DNA of 64,000 nt from Gambelia wislizenii (lineage: Eukaryota; Chordata; Lepidosauria; Squamata; Crotaphytidae). The notes under the pieces are model-generated. The model saw nothing but the letters and a program-made list of their open reading frames with translations, was not told where the DNA came from and searched no databases. The position numbers and the translations under genes are program-made. The DNA lies in contig JAUMIR010000001.1 in NCBI GenBank assembly GCA_030847615.1, positions 30,503,501 through 30,567,500 of the forward strand, in the 5' to 3' direction. Shown one piece after another: positions 63,561-64,000 of the stretch (its first letter is position 1; the number at the start of each line of letters is the position of its first letter).

Positions 63561-64000
63561 CTCTCATCTGGTGGATCAAATGACACAACCTCATCTTGGA
63601 CATATCCTCCACCCGGATATTTGGATATTGCGGCTCTTGGCATGTAGGATAACACCTTAACCTTGCCCTGACTCTTGGCAGTACTCTCTGCTTCAAGAAA
63701 GGACTCCACTAAGAAATCATATGTGTACAAATGGCAGAAGTTCTGTACTTTTGCTACATCAAGATTCAAGCCTGCCTTTCCAACCCCAGTTTCTACCCAC
63801 CCTACCTCCCCTCTCAGATTCCTGATTCTGTGGTGAACTTCAAAACTGAGGGGATGGTAGCTTGGCAGATCTGAGCAGGCACGATAGGAGGTAGGAGGCA
63901 GGGTCTTTTGCCAAGCTACTCAGCTCTGGAATTTTCTGAGGAGAGTCTCTGAGCAAGCACAAAACCCATTTGTGTGAAAGCACGAACGACCACTCAGAGA

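Larger units (their letters stand above)
61456..64000 (+). mobile_element. DIRS-like element copy D (runs off the window)
   Basis: Starts with a leader (GAATTGGGATCTCACGCATG) that includes a TATA-like box, then gag-like and degenerate RT coding. It is a different family from copies A/B: the gag has LDIFGWLFYSSSALTTCVAN, typical of another vertebrate DIRS group. It directly follows copy C in the same orientation. Right end outside the window. Confidence 0.75.

Overview
The window is vertebrate nuclear DNA from a squamate reptile, most likely a lizard; the finer placement is inference. The sauropsid signature is CR1 LINEs ending in ATTCTATG-type 8-mers. Squamate-type companions are DIRS-like tyrosine-recombinase retrotransposons, a Penelope-like element, tRNA-derived SINEs, L1 and pogo/Tigger-like MITEs. 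There is one host gene: PTK7 (protein tyrosine kinase 7, a Wnt/planar cell polarity co-receptor), on the + strand.

Eighteen PTK7 exons lie between 6499 and 54936. They correspond to exons 2-19 of the 20-exon human gene. All have AG/GT borders, and phases agree at every junction, giving 986 complete codons with no frame break. They encode seven Ig-like domains (exons 2-13), the transmembrane segment (exon 14), the juxtamembrane region (exon 15) and most of the pseudokinase domain (exons 16-19). Exon 1 (signal peptide) lies before the window. The last exon (C-lobe end) was not found up to 64000, so intron 19 exceeds 9 kb.

Most of the rest is recognisable intronic transposon DNA. Intron 1 (1-6498) holds the 3' part of DIRS copy A. 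Intron 2 holds a Helitron-like element, a CR1 and an internally deleted L1 that ends 35 bp before exon 3. Introns 3 and 4 hold pogo-like transposons whose interiors are palindromic minisatellites. Intron 8 holds two CR1s, a dead mariner and a Penelope-like fragment. Intron 10 holds DIRS copy B, whose inverted terminal repeats and internal complementary region are visible. Copy B sits directly against the exon 11 splice acceptor and is flanked by a ~38-bp direct repeat. Intron 12 holds three MITEs and a hAT element with a perfect 8-bp target duplication. Intron 19 holds a 2.7-kb TIR element and two different DIRS-like elements in tandem (C and D).

I found no RNA genes, CRISPR arrays or new multi-gene system. 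The strongest leads are the long duplication around DIRS-B at a working splice site, the palindromic minisatellites inside pogo-like elements, and the hammerhead-like Penelope fragment. Lineage differences in PTK7 itself are also notable: the MT1-MMP site, the glycine loop and the DFG position.
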